The notes under the pieces are model-generated. The model searched no databases and was not told the DNA's origin. It saw only the letters and a program-made list of their open reading frames with translations. Made by a program: the position numbers and the translations under genes. From the NCBI GenBank assembly GCA_002298125.1, contig DBMJ01000015.1, positions 1 through 64,000 of the forward strand: DNA of 64,000 bases. The letters run 5' to 3'. Position 1 is the stretch's first letter. Every line of letters starts with the position of its first letter. Positions 52,080-61,589 of this stretch are shown piece after piece. This DNA is from Clostridium sp. UBA701 (lineage in GTDB: Bacteria; Bacillota; Clostridia; Clostridiales; Clostridiaceae).

Positions 52080-53852
52080 TTATTTTAATTTGCTTATTCC
52101 CAGTTCATGAAGCTGCTTTTCATCTACCATATTTGGAGCCTCAGTTAATGGGCAGAAAGCATTTTGATTCTTCGGGAAGGCTATTACATCCTTAATATTA
52201 TCTTTACCAGCAAGGAACATAATCATTCTGTCAAATCCAAAGGCTAAACCACCATGGGGTGGAGGTCCATACTTAAAGGCTTCCAATAGAAAACCAAATC
52301 TTTCCCATGCTTTTTCTTCTGTGAAACCAAGTACTTTGAACATTTTTTCTTGTAGAGATGTATCATGAATTCTTATACTTCCTCCACCTAATTCCTCACC
52401 ATTTAGTACTATATCATAAGCCTTTGCTCTCACTCTTGATGGGTCTGTTTCAAGATACATAATATCCTCATCCATAGGCATAGTAAAGGGATGATGTTCT
52501 GCTACATATCTGTTTTCTTCTTCATCGTAGCTTACTAATGGGAATTCAGTAATCCAAACAAAGTTAAAATCCCCTTCTTTAATGAGCCCAAGTTTTCTTC
52601 CAAGTTCCAGTCTTAATGCTCCAAGAGCTTGAAGCGCTATTTTTTTCTTGTCAGCAACTATCAAAACTAAATCACCAGCTTTAGCATCTAGTGTTTCAAT
52701 TATTTTACTTAATTCTTCTTCCTTTAAGAACTTAGCTATAGGTGATTTTATTTCATCATCCTTAAGTGCAATCCACGCAACACCCTTAGCTTTATAGGTT
52801 TTTACGAATTCCGAGAGCTTATCTAGCTCTTTTCTACTCATGTCAGCACCCTTATCAACTTTTATAGCTGCAACCATGCCGCCTGTTGATAAAGCATCTT
52901 GAAAAACTTTAAATTCTGCAGACTCTATAGCTTTATTAATATTATGAATTTCCATTCCAAATCTTAAGTCAGGTTTGTCAGAGCCATACTTTTCCATTGC
53001 AACACTATAAGGCATTCTTTTGATTGGCAGAGGAACTTCAACATCAAGAACCTCTTTGAATACATGTTTAATCAAACCTTCATTCATAGCGATTACTTCT
53101 TCTTCTTCTACAAATGACATTTCTATGTCTACCTGAGTAAATTCTGGTTGACGGTTAGCTCTTAGATCTTCATCCCTAAAGCATTTTACTATCTGAAAAT
53201 ATCTATCCATTCCTGACACCATTAAAAGCTGTTTAAATAGCTGTGGTGATTGAGGAAGTGCATAGAACATACCTGGGTAATTTCTTGAAGGTACTAGATA
53301 ATCTCTTGCTCCCTCAGGAGTGCTCTTAGTTAGCATCGGAGTTTCAATTTCGAGAAATCCCTTAGAGTCCATATAATCTCTGATAGCTTTGGCAGCCTTG
53401 TGACGAATCATAAAGGTCTTCTGCATATCAGGTCTTCTTAAATCCAGGTATCGATATTTCATTCTGATATTTTCACCTGCATCTAGGTCTTCTTTTATAA
53501 TAATAGGGGTTGTTTCTGCTTCAGATAAAATCTTTATACTATTGCCCAAAATTTCGATTATTCCAGTAGGTATATTTAAATTCGGTGATTCTCTTTTTAC
53601 TACCTCTCCTACTATGGCAATACAATATTCAGATTTTAGTGTGTCAGCTTTAACAAAGGCATCCTTGTCAATTTCTTCCCCAAATACCAGCTGCACTATT
53701 CCTGTTCTATCTCTCAAGTCTACGAAAATTAATCCTCCAAGATTTCTCTTTCTTTGTACCCACCCCATCAAGGTATGCTTTTCACCAATATTTTTTTCTC
53801 CTAATTCACCACACATGGTGCTTCTCTTAATTCCACTTAAAGCTTCTCCCAA
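52080..53852 (-). CDS. aspS: Aspartyl-tRNA synthetase
   Basis: Charges tRNA-Asp (class II). The 590-residue bacterial-type enzyme has the N-terminal OB fold (GWVQRKRNLGGLIFVDLRDRTG), the class II motifs RYLDLRRP (motif 1), FRDEDLRANRQPEFTQVD (motif 2) and GLAFGFDRMIM (motif 3), and the large GAD insertion. The start is TTG at 53850-53852, seven bases after AAGGAGG. Bacterial AspRS may charge tRNA-Asn too in organisms with GatCAB; this cannot be judged here. No T-box was seen upstream. Confidence 0.97.
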   Translation of the reverse strand: MGEALSGIKRSTMCGELGEKNIGEKHTLMGWVQRKRNLGGLIFVDLRDRTGIVQLVFGEEIDKDAFVKADTLKSEYCIAIVGEVVKRESPNLNIPTGIIEILGNSIKILSEAETTPIIIKEDLDAGENIRMKYRYLDLRRPDMQKTFMIRHKAAKAIRDYMDSKGFLEIETPMLTKSTPEGARDYLVPSRNYPGMFYALPQSPQLFKQLLMVSGMDRYFQIVKCFRDEDLRANRQPEFTQVDIEMSFVEEEEVIAMNEGLIKHVFKEVLDVEVPLPIKRMPYSVAMEKYGSDKPDLRFGMEIHNINKAIESAEFKVFQDALSTGGMVAAIKVDKGADMSRKELDKLSEFVKTYKAKGVAWIALKDDEIKSPIAKFLKEEELSKIIETLDAKAGDLVLIVADKKKIALQALGALRLELGRKLGLIKEGDFNFVWITEFPLVSYDEEENRYVAEHHPFTMPMDEDIMYLETDPSRVRAKAYDIVLNGEELGGGSIRIHDTSLQEKMFKVLGFTEEKAWERFGFLLEAFKYGPPPHGGLAFGFDRMIMFLAGKDNIKDVIAFPKNQNAFCPLTEAPNMVDEKQLHELGISKLK

Positions 53853-53885
53853 GTTAATTCCTCCTTATAACGTTTTGTTTTATAC

Positions 53886-55298
53886 TTATAAATACAACTT
53901 ATCAAAAAAAATAGCTTTTTCCTGTAGCTGTGTATTTAGCCTGTTAATATACTCTTTAACATCCTTAATATTTCTATATCTTTCTATTCTATTCTCTTTA
54001 ATATAAACAGCCTTTGATATTGCATCTGCTCCCAAAGCCATAACACTTTGATTTTCCTCAATCATCAAAATATTATAAAGGCATTCCTTCCCTGGGTAGG
54101 CATATCCCACATTTTCCATATTACCTACCATATTTTTTTGTCTGTACATATAATATGGTCTTAACCCTAACCTTTCAGCTAACTTTGCTGTTTCATTATA
54201 ATATGAGATGATCTCATCAAGCTTATGCTTTTCCACTGAACTAACCTGCTCATGTAATTTGGAAGCTCTTTTTATGCTTAACCCATGGATGGTGATATTA
54301 TCTGGAGCAAGCTTTTCAATCTCCTTTAAGGTTTTTATTACTTCTTGTAATCCCTCTCCTGGAAGACCAAGTATCAGATCCATATTAATAGACTCAAAGC
54401 CAATGGCTCTCGCCTGTTCATAGGTAGTTATAACCTCTTTTGCACTATGTAATCTTCCAATAGCCTTAAGAGTACTATCATTCATTGTTTGTGGATTTAT
54501 GCTTATACGATTAACACCATGTTCCTTCATAGAGAATAGTTTGTTTGTGGTTATACTGTCAGGTCTTCCGCATTCCACTGTATATTCCTTGACTTTTAAT
54601 TTTTGAAGTATATTAATATCTATTATTGCCATAAGCCTTTCAAACTGTTCATCAGATATAGAGGTAGGTGTTCCACCTCCAAAATATATGGAATCCACAT
54701 CAAGGCCATGGTTTAGAATATATTCCCCAGCAAACTCTATTTCCTTCCTCAAGGCTTCAAGGTAAGGTTCTACTAGATTTTTACAGCTATTAATGGGATT
54801 AGAGGTAAAAGAACAGTAGACACATCTAGTGGGACAAAATGGCATGCCAATATAGATGCTTATTTTTCGGGGAGCACTATAAATAAAGCGTTTTTCAGCT
54901 TTTGCAACTTCCAAGCAAAGTCTTGCCTTATTTTCCTGCGTTAAATAATGCTCTTTATAGTATTTTACAACCTCACTTTGTGACAAACCTTCTTCAAGTA
55001 GCATATGAGCAATTTTTGTAGGCCTTATTCCAACAAGGATACCCCAAGGAAAAGATACACCTGTAACCTCATAAAGAAATAAGTACAACTCTTTTTTTAT
55101 TTGTTCTTTTATTGGAAAATTATTTTCAAAGTATTTCTGTATAGTTTTTTCATTATAGCTGATATTTAAAGTATTGCTTTCAATAGCTATTAATAAATCT
55201 CCATCATCGTCTACGAATTCTGTTTCCCAAGGGAAAAACAAATTAACTATTTGAAATACTTCATATCTATAATCATAGTTATTAAGCTTTATTCTCAT
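53886..55298 (-). CDS. hemZ: HemZ, anaerobic coproporphyrinogen dehydrogenase-like radical SAM enzyme
   Basis: A 470-residue radical SAM protein with the cluster motif CPTRCVYC (Cys155, 159, 162) and the HemN-type motifs VDSIYFGGGTPTS and GLPGEG. It belongs to the HemZ group, whose role in heme or related metabolism is not settled in clostridia lacking heme synthesis. The YMYRQKNMVGNMENVGYA segment is HemZ-like. It starts 11 bp after the preceding hydrolase gene. Confidence 0.92.
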   Translation of the reverse strand: MRIKLNNYDYRYEVFQIVNLFFPWETEFVDDDGDLLIAIESNTLNISYNEKTIQKYFENNFPIKEQIKKELYLFLYEVTGVSFPWGILVGIRPTKIAHMLLEEGLSQSEVVKYYKEHYLTQENKARLCLEVAKAEKRFIYSAPRKISIYIGMPFCPTRCVYCSFTSNPINSCKNLVEPYLEALRKEIEFAGEYILNHGLDVDSIYFGGGTPTSISDEQFERLMAIIDINILQKLKVKEYTVECGRPDSITTNKLFSMKEHGVNRISINPQTMNDSTLKAIGRLHSAKEVITTYEQARAIGFESINMDLILGLPGEGLQEVIKTLKEIEKLAPDNITIHGLSIKRASKLHEQVSSVEKHKLDEIISYYNETAKLAERLGLRPYYMYRQKNMVGNMENVGYAYPGKECLYNILMIEENQSVMALGADAISKAVYIKENRIERYRNIKDVKEYINRLNTQLQEKAIFFDKLYL

Positions 55299-55309
55299 AT
55301 TTACCTCGA

Positions 55310-55918
55310 TTAAACTCTAACAAAAGGGTTGTTTGATTTTTCATAGCCTATGGTGCTTTGAAAAGCGTGTCCTGGATACACTATCGTATCATCTGGGAGA
55401 TTGTATAGTACATTTCTTATGCTATGTACTAGCAAATCAAAATCCCCCCCTGGTAGATCACTTCGTCCTATAGAGCTTCGAAACAGTGTATCTCCGCTAA
55501 AAACCAAACCCTCCACATAATAGCATACTCCTCCTGGAGTATGCCCCGGAGTATCTAGCACCACAATTTCGTAATTTCCAAGCTTTATTATATCATTCTG
55601 AACAACATTTACAATTTTCATATCAACTGAAATATCACCAAATAAATACCCTTTGTCCCTCATTATTCTCTCATCCTTGGCATTTAAATATATATTACAG
55701 TTATATTTCTTTGAGAACTCCTCCAGTGCCCCAGTATGATCTGCATGGCCATGAGTAATAAAAATGCATTTTAATTCTGCACCAGTTTGTTCTATTGCAC
55801 TGTTAAGTTCTTCAAAATCTCCACCTGGATCTATCAACCCCAATTCCTTACTTTCCTCATCTATAATAAGATAACAATTTGCTGCATATACTCCTGCAGG
55901 AATCCTTTTAACCTTCAT
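55310..55918 (-). CDS. Metallo-beta-lactamase-fold hydrolase (glyoxalase II-like)
   Basis: A 202-residue MBL-fold protein with THGHADH (His56, His58, Asp60, His61), later His in TPGHTPGG, GDTLFRSSIGRSD and YPGHAFQST. This set fits the YqgX/GloB-like hydroxyacylglutathione hydrolase group; since clostridia rarely use glutathione, the substrate may be another thioester. ATG at 55916-55918 follows TAGGAGGTTACAT; a longer frame to 55975 would overlap dtd. Confidence 0.85.
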   Translation of the reverse strand: MKVKRIPAGVYAANCYLIIDEESKELGLIDPGGDFEELNSAIEQTGAELKCIFITHGHADHTGALEEFSKKYNCNIYLNAKDERIMRDKGYLFGDISVDMKIVNVVQNDIIKLGNYEIVVLDTPGHTPGGVCYYVEGLVFSGDTLFRSSIGRSDLPGGDFDLLVHSIRNVLYNLPDDTIVYPGHAFQSTIGYEKSNNPFVRV

Positions 55919-55928
55919 ATGTAACCTC

Positions 55929-56378
55929 CTAAAACGTCTTTTGACTATCCAGTAGCAAAGTAACTGGACCATCATTATCTATGCTGACTAACATATCTTC
56001 TCCAAAGCAGCCAGTTTTTACTTCATGAACTAGCTCCTTGCACTTGTTTACGAATAATTCGTATAGCTCTATAGCCATATCCCCTGATTGAGCTTCTATA
56101 AAGCTAGGCCTTTTTCCTCTTCTACAATCTCCATAAAGAGTAAATTGAGAAATCACTAAAATTTCGCCCTTCACATCCAGTAAGGATAAATTCATTTTCC
56201 CATTTTCGTCCTCAAATATCCTTAAATTTATAATCTTATCTACAAGATAGGATACATCAGCCTCACTGTCCTCTTTAGAAATTCCTAGTAATACGTTTAA
56301 TCCCCTACTTATAGAAGAAATATCCTTATTTGATATTTTAACAGATGAACTCCTAACTCTTTGCACTACCGCTCTCAT
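55929..56378 (-). CDS. dtd: D-aminoacyl-tRNA deacylase
   Basis: Removes mischarged D-amino acids (and Gly from tRNA-Ala). The 149-residue protein begins MRAVVQRV and has the active-site motif SQFTLYGDCRRGKRPSF and a Gly-Pro motif near the end (NDGPVTLLLDS). It is 18 bp downstream of relA, a common Firmicute pairing. Confidence 0.96.
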   Translation of the reverse strand: MRAVVQRVRSSSVKISNKDISSISRGLNVLLGISKEDSEADVSYLVDKIINLRIFEDENGKMNLSLLDVKGEILVISQFTLYGDCRRGKRPSFIEAQSGDMAIELYELFVNKCKELVHEVKTGCFGEDMLVSIDNDGPVTLLLDSQKTF

Positions 56379-56396
56379 AACATTAACCTGCCTATC

Positions 56397-58586
56397 TTAA
56401 TATTTGGTTCTATAGACGTCCATAACTCCTTTTAATTTTTTAATCATCTTCATCAAGCTTTTTAACTGATCAATATCACTAATTTTTAATTTAATATTTA
56501 CTAGAGCCACTCCATTTCTTGCAGTCTTTGCATTTACTGCGCTTAAGTAGGTTTTTGTATCAATAATAAGCTCCATTATTTCAGATAGTATGCCTTCTCT
56601 ATCCTCAGCCTTTATCTGCAGCTCAGCTATATACTCATTACTAGCTCCAGTATTCCAGTTTACCTCAACAACTTTATTCTCAGAGTTTTTGTTTAACATT
56701 ACAACATTCTTGCAATCCTGTCTATGGATAGAAACACCTCTACCCTTAGTGATATAACCGATTATTTCATCCCCTGGTACAGGATTACAGCATTTTGCAA
56801 ACCTTACAAGGATATTGTCAGTGCCTTTAACTATAATGCCATGACTACCAGTCTTATCTTTAACCTTTTTACTATTATTTTTTGCAACATTCTTCAGCAG
56901 CTCTTCTTCGGTTTCTTTTATAAATTCTGCTTTATTTGATTTAAAGAAATAATCCTTAAGCTTTGTAACTATATTTGCAGGGATAATATCTCCTACACCT
57001 ACAGCAGCCCATATATCGTCTATACTGTTAAAATTGTATTTTCTAAGAATTTGCTCCAGGGCTTCTCCCTTTGCTACTTCACCAAAATTAACCCCTTGAC
57101 GTTTTGCTTCCTTTTCTAGGAGCTCTTTTCCCTTTTCTATATTTTCTTCTCTCTTTGCCTTCTTAAACCAAGCCCTTATCTTGCTTTTCGCTTGATTGCT
57201 CTTAACCATGGAAAGCCAGTCAATACTTGGTCCTTTAGGAACAGTGGATGTTAATACCTCTACAATCTCCCCAGTGGTTAATCTATAATCTAACGGTACC
57301 ATCTTTCCATTTACCTTTGCTCCTATGCAGCGATTACCTACATCAGTATGAATTCTGTATGCAAAATCGATGGGAGTTGCATCTGTTGGTAAATTAATAA
57401 CTGTACCCTTTGGTGTAAATACAAATACCTCATCAGAAAACAAATCAATTTTAAAACCTTCCATAAATTCTTCTGCATCTGAGGTTTCTCTCTGCCACTC
57501 TAACATATCTCTTAGCCAAGAAAGCCTTAAATCCTCTTCTGAAGCATCTCCCGTATTGTTGCCCTGCTTATATTTCCAATGAGCAGCTATACCATATTCA
57601 GCTGTCTTATGCATCTCAAAGGTTCTTATTTGAATTTCAAAAGGTTTACCCTCATGACCAATTACAGTAGAGTGTAATGACTGATACATATTAGGCTTAG
57701 GCATAGCAATGTAATCCTTAAATCTACCTGGAATTGGCTTGTATAAAGTATGCACAATGCCTAATGCTGCATAACAGTCCTTTATGCTTTCCACTAAAAT
57801 TCTAACTGCTGTAAGATCAAATATTTGATCAATAGATTTATTTTTATCCATCATTTTTCTATATATACTGTAGAAATGTTTAGGTCTGCCTTCAATTTCA
57901 GATTTTATACCAGTCTTCTCTAAGCTTTCTTTTAATTCATTTACAATTTGAGCTATATAGGCTTCTCTTTCTACTCTCTTACTAGAGATTTTATGAACAA
58001 GCTCGTAGTATTCATTTGAATTTATATATCTAAATGCTAAATCCTCCAGCTCCCACTTAATCTTAGAAATACCAAGTCTGTGAGCTAGAGGTGCAAAAAT
58101 ATCTAAAGTTTCCTTTGCTTTTTCCTTCTGTTTTTCAATGGGCATATATTTCAAGGTTCTCAAGTTATGAAGACGATCCGCTAATTTAATTAGTATTACT
58201 CTTACATCCTTAGCCATGGCCAATAACATCTTTCTCACATTATCTGCCTGTTGCTCTTCCTTTGTTTTATACTCAATTTTACCAAGCTTTGTAACACCCT
58301 CAACCAGGGTTGCAATTTCCACATTAAATTCACGAGCCAAATCCTCTTGGGTATAATCCGTATCTTCTATAACATCATGAAGTAACCCAGCAACTATGGT
58401 ACTTGTATCCATACCCATATCCGCCAAAATGCAGGCTACCTCTACAGGGTGTATAATATAAGGCTCACCAGATTCCCTTTTCTGATTTTTATGAGCTTCA
58501 CTAGCCATCTCATAAGCCTTTATAACCATATCAGTATTAACATTTAGATTATTTGCTTTAATTTTTTCTAATAATTTTTCAAGCAT
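56397..58586 (-). CDS. relA: Bifunctional (p)ppGpp synthetase/hydrolase
   Basis: A 729-residue Rel protein. The HD hydrolase domain is intact (His46, His70-Asp71, Glu74-Asp75 in LLHDVIEDT), the synthetase domain has GRPKHFYSIYRKM and RFKDYIAMPK (RFKD as in bifunctional enzymes), followed by TGS, zinc-finger (RFAKCCNPVPGD) and ACT domains. ATG at 58584-58586 follows TTAGGGGAG. It has its own promoter and a leader hairpin; in Bacillus the order apt-relA-dtd is also seen. Confidence 0.97.
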   Translation of the reverse strand: MLEKLLEKIKANNLNVNTDMVIKAYEMASEAHKNQKRESGEPYIIHPVEVACILADMGMDTSTIVAGLLHDVIEDTDYTQEDLAREFNVEIATLVEGVTKLGKIEYKTKEEQQADNVRKMLLAMAKDVRVILIKLADRLHNLRTLKYMPIEKQKEKAKETLDIFAPLAHRLGISKIKWELEDLAFRYINSNEYYELVHKISSKRVEREAYIAQIVNELKESLEKTGIKSEIEGRPKHFYSIYRKMMDKNKSIDQIFDLTAVRILVESIKDCYAALGIVHTLYKPIPGRFKDYIAMPKPNMYQSLHSTVIGHEGKPFEIQIRTFEMHKTAEYGIAAHWKYKQGNNTGDASEEDLRLSWLRDMLEWQRETSDAEEFMEGFKIDLFSDEVFVFTPKGTVINLPTDATPIDFAYRIHTDVGNRCIGAKVNGKMVPLDYRLTTGEIVEVLTSTVPKGPSIDWLSMVKSNQAKSKIRAWFKKAKREENIEKGKELLEKEAKRQGVNFGEVAKGEALEQILRKYNFNSIDDIWAAVGVGDIIPANIVTKLKDYFFKSNKAEFIKETEEELLKNVAKNNSKKVKDKTGSHGIIVKGTDNILVRFAKCCNPVPGDEIIGYITKGRGVSIHRQDCKNVVMLNKNSENKVVEVNWNTGASNEYIAELQIKAEDREGILSEIMELIIDTKTYLSAVNAKTARNGVALVNIKLKISDIDQLKSLMKMIKKLKGVMDVYRTKY

Positions 58587-58607
58587 AACGGACTCCCCTA
58601 AAATCAA

Positions 58608-58630
58608 AGGCTGGTTTAATAAACCAGCCT
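58608..58630 (-). terminator. Hairpin between apt and relA (terminator or leader structure)
   Basis: A perfect 10-bp stem (AGGCTGGTTT / AAACCAGCCT) with a tight loop, then TTTGATTTT on the minus strand. It lies downstream of the relA promoter, so it is both the 3' end of apt and the first structure of the relA leader. Confidence 0.65.
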
Positions 58631-58644
58631 ACTTTTTTATTTAA

Positions 58645-58673
58645 ATTATATAATATTATGTAGAAATATGCAA
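58645..58673 (-). promoter_or_regulatory. SigA promoter of relA
   Basis: TTGCAT (58668-58673), 17-bp spacer, TATAAT (58645-58650). Transcription would start near 58638, a few bases before the hairpin. Confidence 0.65.
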
Positions 58674-58690
58674 TTTAATCTTGTGTATTT

Positions 58691-59209
58691 TTATATATCA
58701 TATTGTACTAAAGAGTCAACTGCATAACCCTTCAACTTTTCTCTTCCCTTTAACTCTGTAAGCTCAATTACAAAATTCATTGAAACTACTTCACCACCAA
58801 CTTGTTCCACCAGTTTTGCAACAGAGGCAATGGTTCCACCCGTTGCAAGTAAATCGTCAACAATAGCTACTTTTTGTCCTGGTTTTATAGCATCCTTGTG
58901 AATTTCAAGCTCATCACTACCATATTCTAAATCATATGAAGCAGATATGGTATCAAAGGGAAGCTTACCTTTTTTTCTCACTGGAACAAAGCCTGCACCT
59001 AAAGCATAGGCAACTGGAGCTCCAAAGAGGAAGCCTCTAGCTTCTGGTCCTACTATAACATCTACGCCATTATCATGTAATTTAGCTGCTATAGTATCAA
59101 CTGTATATTTCAAAGCTTCTTTATCTTGTAAAATTGTAGTAACATCCTTGAAGCTAATTCCTTCTTTTGGGAAACCATCAATTATTCTAATTTTATCTTT
59201 TATATTCAA
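58691..59209 (-). CDS. apt: Adenine phosphoribosyltransferase
   Basis: Salvages adenine with PRPP to AMP. The 172-residue protein begins NIKDKIRIIDGFPKEGISFKD and has the PRPP loop VAIVDDLLATGGT. I choose the TTG at 59207-59209, seven bases after AGGGGG; the ATG six codons upstream lies in front of that site and has none of its own. It lies directly upstream of relA. Confidence 0.95.
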   Translation of the reverse strand: MNIKDKIRIIDGFPKEGISFKDVTTILQDKEALKYTVDTIAAKLHDNGVDVIVGPEARGFLFGAPVAYALGAGFVPVRKKGKLPFDTISASYDLEYGSDELEIHKDAIKPGQKVAIVDDLLATGGTIASVAKLVEQVGGEVVSMNFVIELTELKGREKLKGYAVDSLVQYDI

Positions 59210-59275
59210 TCTTCTTCCCCCTAACATAATTTAAAGTTGCAATTCTATTATATATTATTATAACAATAATATTCA

Positions 59276-59311
59276 ATAGAAAAGAACTCGAAGTGTGACT
59301 CCAAGTTCTTT
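59276..59311 (-). terminator. Terminator after secF
   Basis: A 14-bp stem with two G-U pairs around a 3-nt loop (AAAGAACTTGGAGT pairs with ACTTCGAGTTCTTT), followed by TTTTCTATTG on the minus strand. Confidence 0.7.
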
Positions 59312-59322
59312 CTTTAATAACT

Positions 59323-60219
59323 TTATCGCACAGCTGCTTTTTTAGTTTTACTATTCTTACCCATCTTCTTAAATATTACCCACAATGGGCTTGCTATAAA
59401 GATAGAAGAATAGGAACCTGAGATAATTCCGATAAGTAAAGGGCCAGAGAAATTTCTAACCGTTGGTACAAATATAAACACTGAAATTAAGGTAATTACA
59501 ACTGTAAGTACAGTATTTATAGATCTAGTTAAAGTTTGGGTTATACTAGCATTAGCAAGAGTACTTAAATCTGCTTTTGCCATATACTTTTTATTTTCTC
59601 TTATTCTATCAAATACAACTATGGTGTCATTGATGGAATACCCAATAACCGTCAAAACCGCTGCTACAAAGCCTGTATCAATTGGAATTCTAAATATAGC
59701 ATATATTGCCAGAGTTACAAGAACATCATGTACCAAGGCTAATATAGCTGCAGTACCAAATTTAAATTCAAATCTTATACCTACATAGATAAGCATACAG
59801 GCAGTAGCAATTAACATTGCTAAAATAGCTTTCCTTGCTGTCTCTTTACCTACGTTAGCTCCAATTTCCTCTTGTGAAATAACTTCAGCACTATTATCGT
59901 GCTTAGCTTTAATACTATTTATTATATCATTTGTCTTTTCGGTACTTAAATCCTTGCTTTTTATTTCTAGCTCATAAATATTCTTTCCATTGTTATCTGT
60001 AATGGCCTTATTTACTATAGCCTTAGAGTCAACTTGAGTAATAATTTTTTCTATTTCCTGTTTGTCAAAGTCCTTTTTCATGTCAATTTGAACTATAGTA
60101 CCACCAGCAAAGTCAATACCGTATTCAAGTCCTTTAAAGGCAATGAAAAATGCACCCATAATGATTACCACTAGAGATATAGAAATCCAAAGTTTAGTTT
60201 TTTCAACTATTTTTAGCAT
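59323..60219 (-). CDS. secF: Protein translocase subunit SecF
   Basis: SecDF uses the proton gradient to pull secreted proteins out of SecYEG. The 298-residue protein has six predicted membrane helices, the first-domain motif FKGLEYGIDFAGGT and the conserved IGYSINDTIVVFDRIRENK. It starts 1 bp after secD, so the two are translated together. Confidence 0.96.
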   Translation of the reverse strand: MLKIVEKTKLWISISLVVIIMGAFFIAFKGLEYGIDFAGGTIVQIDMKKDFDKQEIEKIITQVDSKAIVNKAITDNNGKNIYELEIKSKDLSTEKTNDIINSIKAKHDNSAEVISQEEIGANVGKETARKAILAMLIATACMLIYVGIRFEFKFGTAAILALVHDVLVTLAIYAIFRIPIDTGFVAAVLTVIGYSINDTIVVFDRIRENKKYMAKADLSTLANASITQTLTRSINTVLTVVITLISVFIFVPTVRNFSGPLLIGIISGSYSSIFIASPLWVIFKKMGKNSKTKKAAVR

Positions 60220-60220
60220 A

Positions 60221-61501
60221 TTACTTTACCTCCCTTCTCATATCATGAACCCCAAAGGTTCCGATACTCCAGGCCTTATCAAACCAACCCATATTGGCAG
60301 CTTGCTTGATAAGGAACTTAGTAACAGTAATAGCAGTAAACATGGAAAGCACGACACCAATAATTAAGGTTAAGGCAAAACCCTTAACAGGTCCTGTACC
60401 AAGGAAATATAGTACGAATGCTGCTATAAGCGTTGTAATATTTGAGTCAAGTATTGAGGACATTGCACGGTGGAAACCAGCATCTATGGATGCTTTTATG
60501 GATTTACCAGACTTTAATTCCTCCTTGGTTCTCTCAAAAATAAGCACATTGGCATCTACAGCCATACCCACTGTAAGGAGGAAACCAGCTATTCCTGAAA
60601 GAGTTAAAACAGCATTTATAGAAACAAAAACCAATAAAACTAAAACAGCGTATAAGGAAAGGGCAATATTTGCAATTAGTCCAGGAACTCTATAGTATAA
60701 TAGCATAAATAACATAACTAGTCCTATGCCTATTATTCCTGCCTTCACACTGTTTGGAAGCGCAGTCTCACCAAGAGTTGGACCTACAACTTTTACATTA
60801 ACAGTTTTAATAGTTACAGGTAGCGCACCAGAATTTATCTTATTAGCTTGATTCTTCGCTTCTTCAATTGACTTACTTCCGGATATAACTGCCTGACCAT
60901 TTGGTATTATTTCATTAACCACAGGATCTGTAATAAGTGTTTCATCCATATAAATTGCAATTTTTTGATTTATAAACTTTTTAGTGGCCTCTTGAAACTT
61001 TACCTTTCCTTCATCATTAAGCTTGAGCTCAATGATAGGAAGACCCTGCTGATCTAATCTTGCAGTGGCCTCTGCAACATCCTTACCTGTCAAGATAGTG
61101 ACTTTATCAGGTCCTACAAACTTTAGCTCACCAGGTTTTGTAACGCTATCTAATACTTCTTTAGTGTTGAATTGTCCGGGAATATCTATTCTTATTCTGT
61201 TTTTACCTTCTTTTTGAACAGATATTTCTCCAACACCCTTAGGGTTTATTCTCATCTGTAATAAATCTATGGTTCTCTCAACTTTTGCATCCATAGATGC
61301 ATTATCTGTGGTATTATCAGAGACAATTTCACCTAAAACTGAAATTCCTCCTTGCAAATCTAATCCTTTTTTGATGGTCTCACGAAAAGACGCAACATGA
61401 TAGCCCCCAAGTGTTAATCCAAAGATACCTGTGTAGACGGATAAGGCAATAAGAATTACACTGATGCTAAAAAATAATGTACTTTTACCTTTTGTAGTCA
61501 T
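60221..61501 (-). CDS. secD: Protein translocase subunit SecD
   Basis: Partner of SecF. The 426-residue protein has one N-terminal membrane helix, the P1 head with GLDLQGGI (near residue 46), and five C-terminal helices with MAVDANVLIFERTKEEL. The clostridial head domain is shorter than in E. coli. The start follows GAGGGGGATAAAG, with no gene in the 88 bp before it. Confidence 0.96.
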   Translation of the reverse strand: MTTKGKSTLFFSISVILIALSVYTGIFGLTLGGYHVASFRETIKKGLDLQGGISVLGEIVSDNTTDNASMDAKVERTIDLLQMRINPKGVGEISVQKEGKNRIRIDIPGQFNTKEVLDSVTKPGELKFVGPDKVTILTGKDVAEATARLDQQGLPIIELKLNDEGKVKFQEATKKFINQKIAIYMDETLITDPVVNEIIPNGQAVISGSKSIEEAKNQANKINSGALPVTIKTVNVKVVGPTLGETALPNSVKAGIIGIGLVMLFMLLYYRVPGLIANIALSLYAVLVLLVFVSINAVLTLSGIAGFLLTVGMAVDANVLIFERTKEELKSGKSIKASIDAGFHRAMSSILDSNITTLIAAFVLYFLGTGPVKGFALTLIIGVVLSMFTAITVTKFLIKQAANMGWFDKAWSIGTFGVHDMRREVK

Positions 61502-61589
61502 CTTTATCCCCCTCTGTTAAATATTTCATAGTGTTAATTATATATTACTTACAAATATTAGTCAATTGACTGCTCTGTAAGTATAATTA

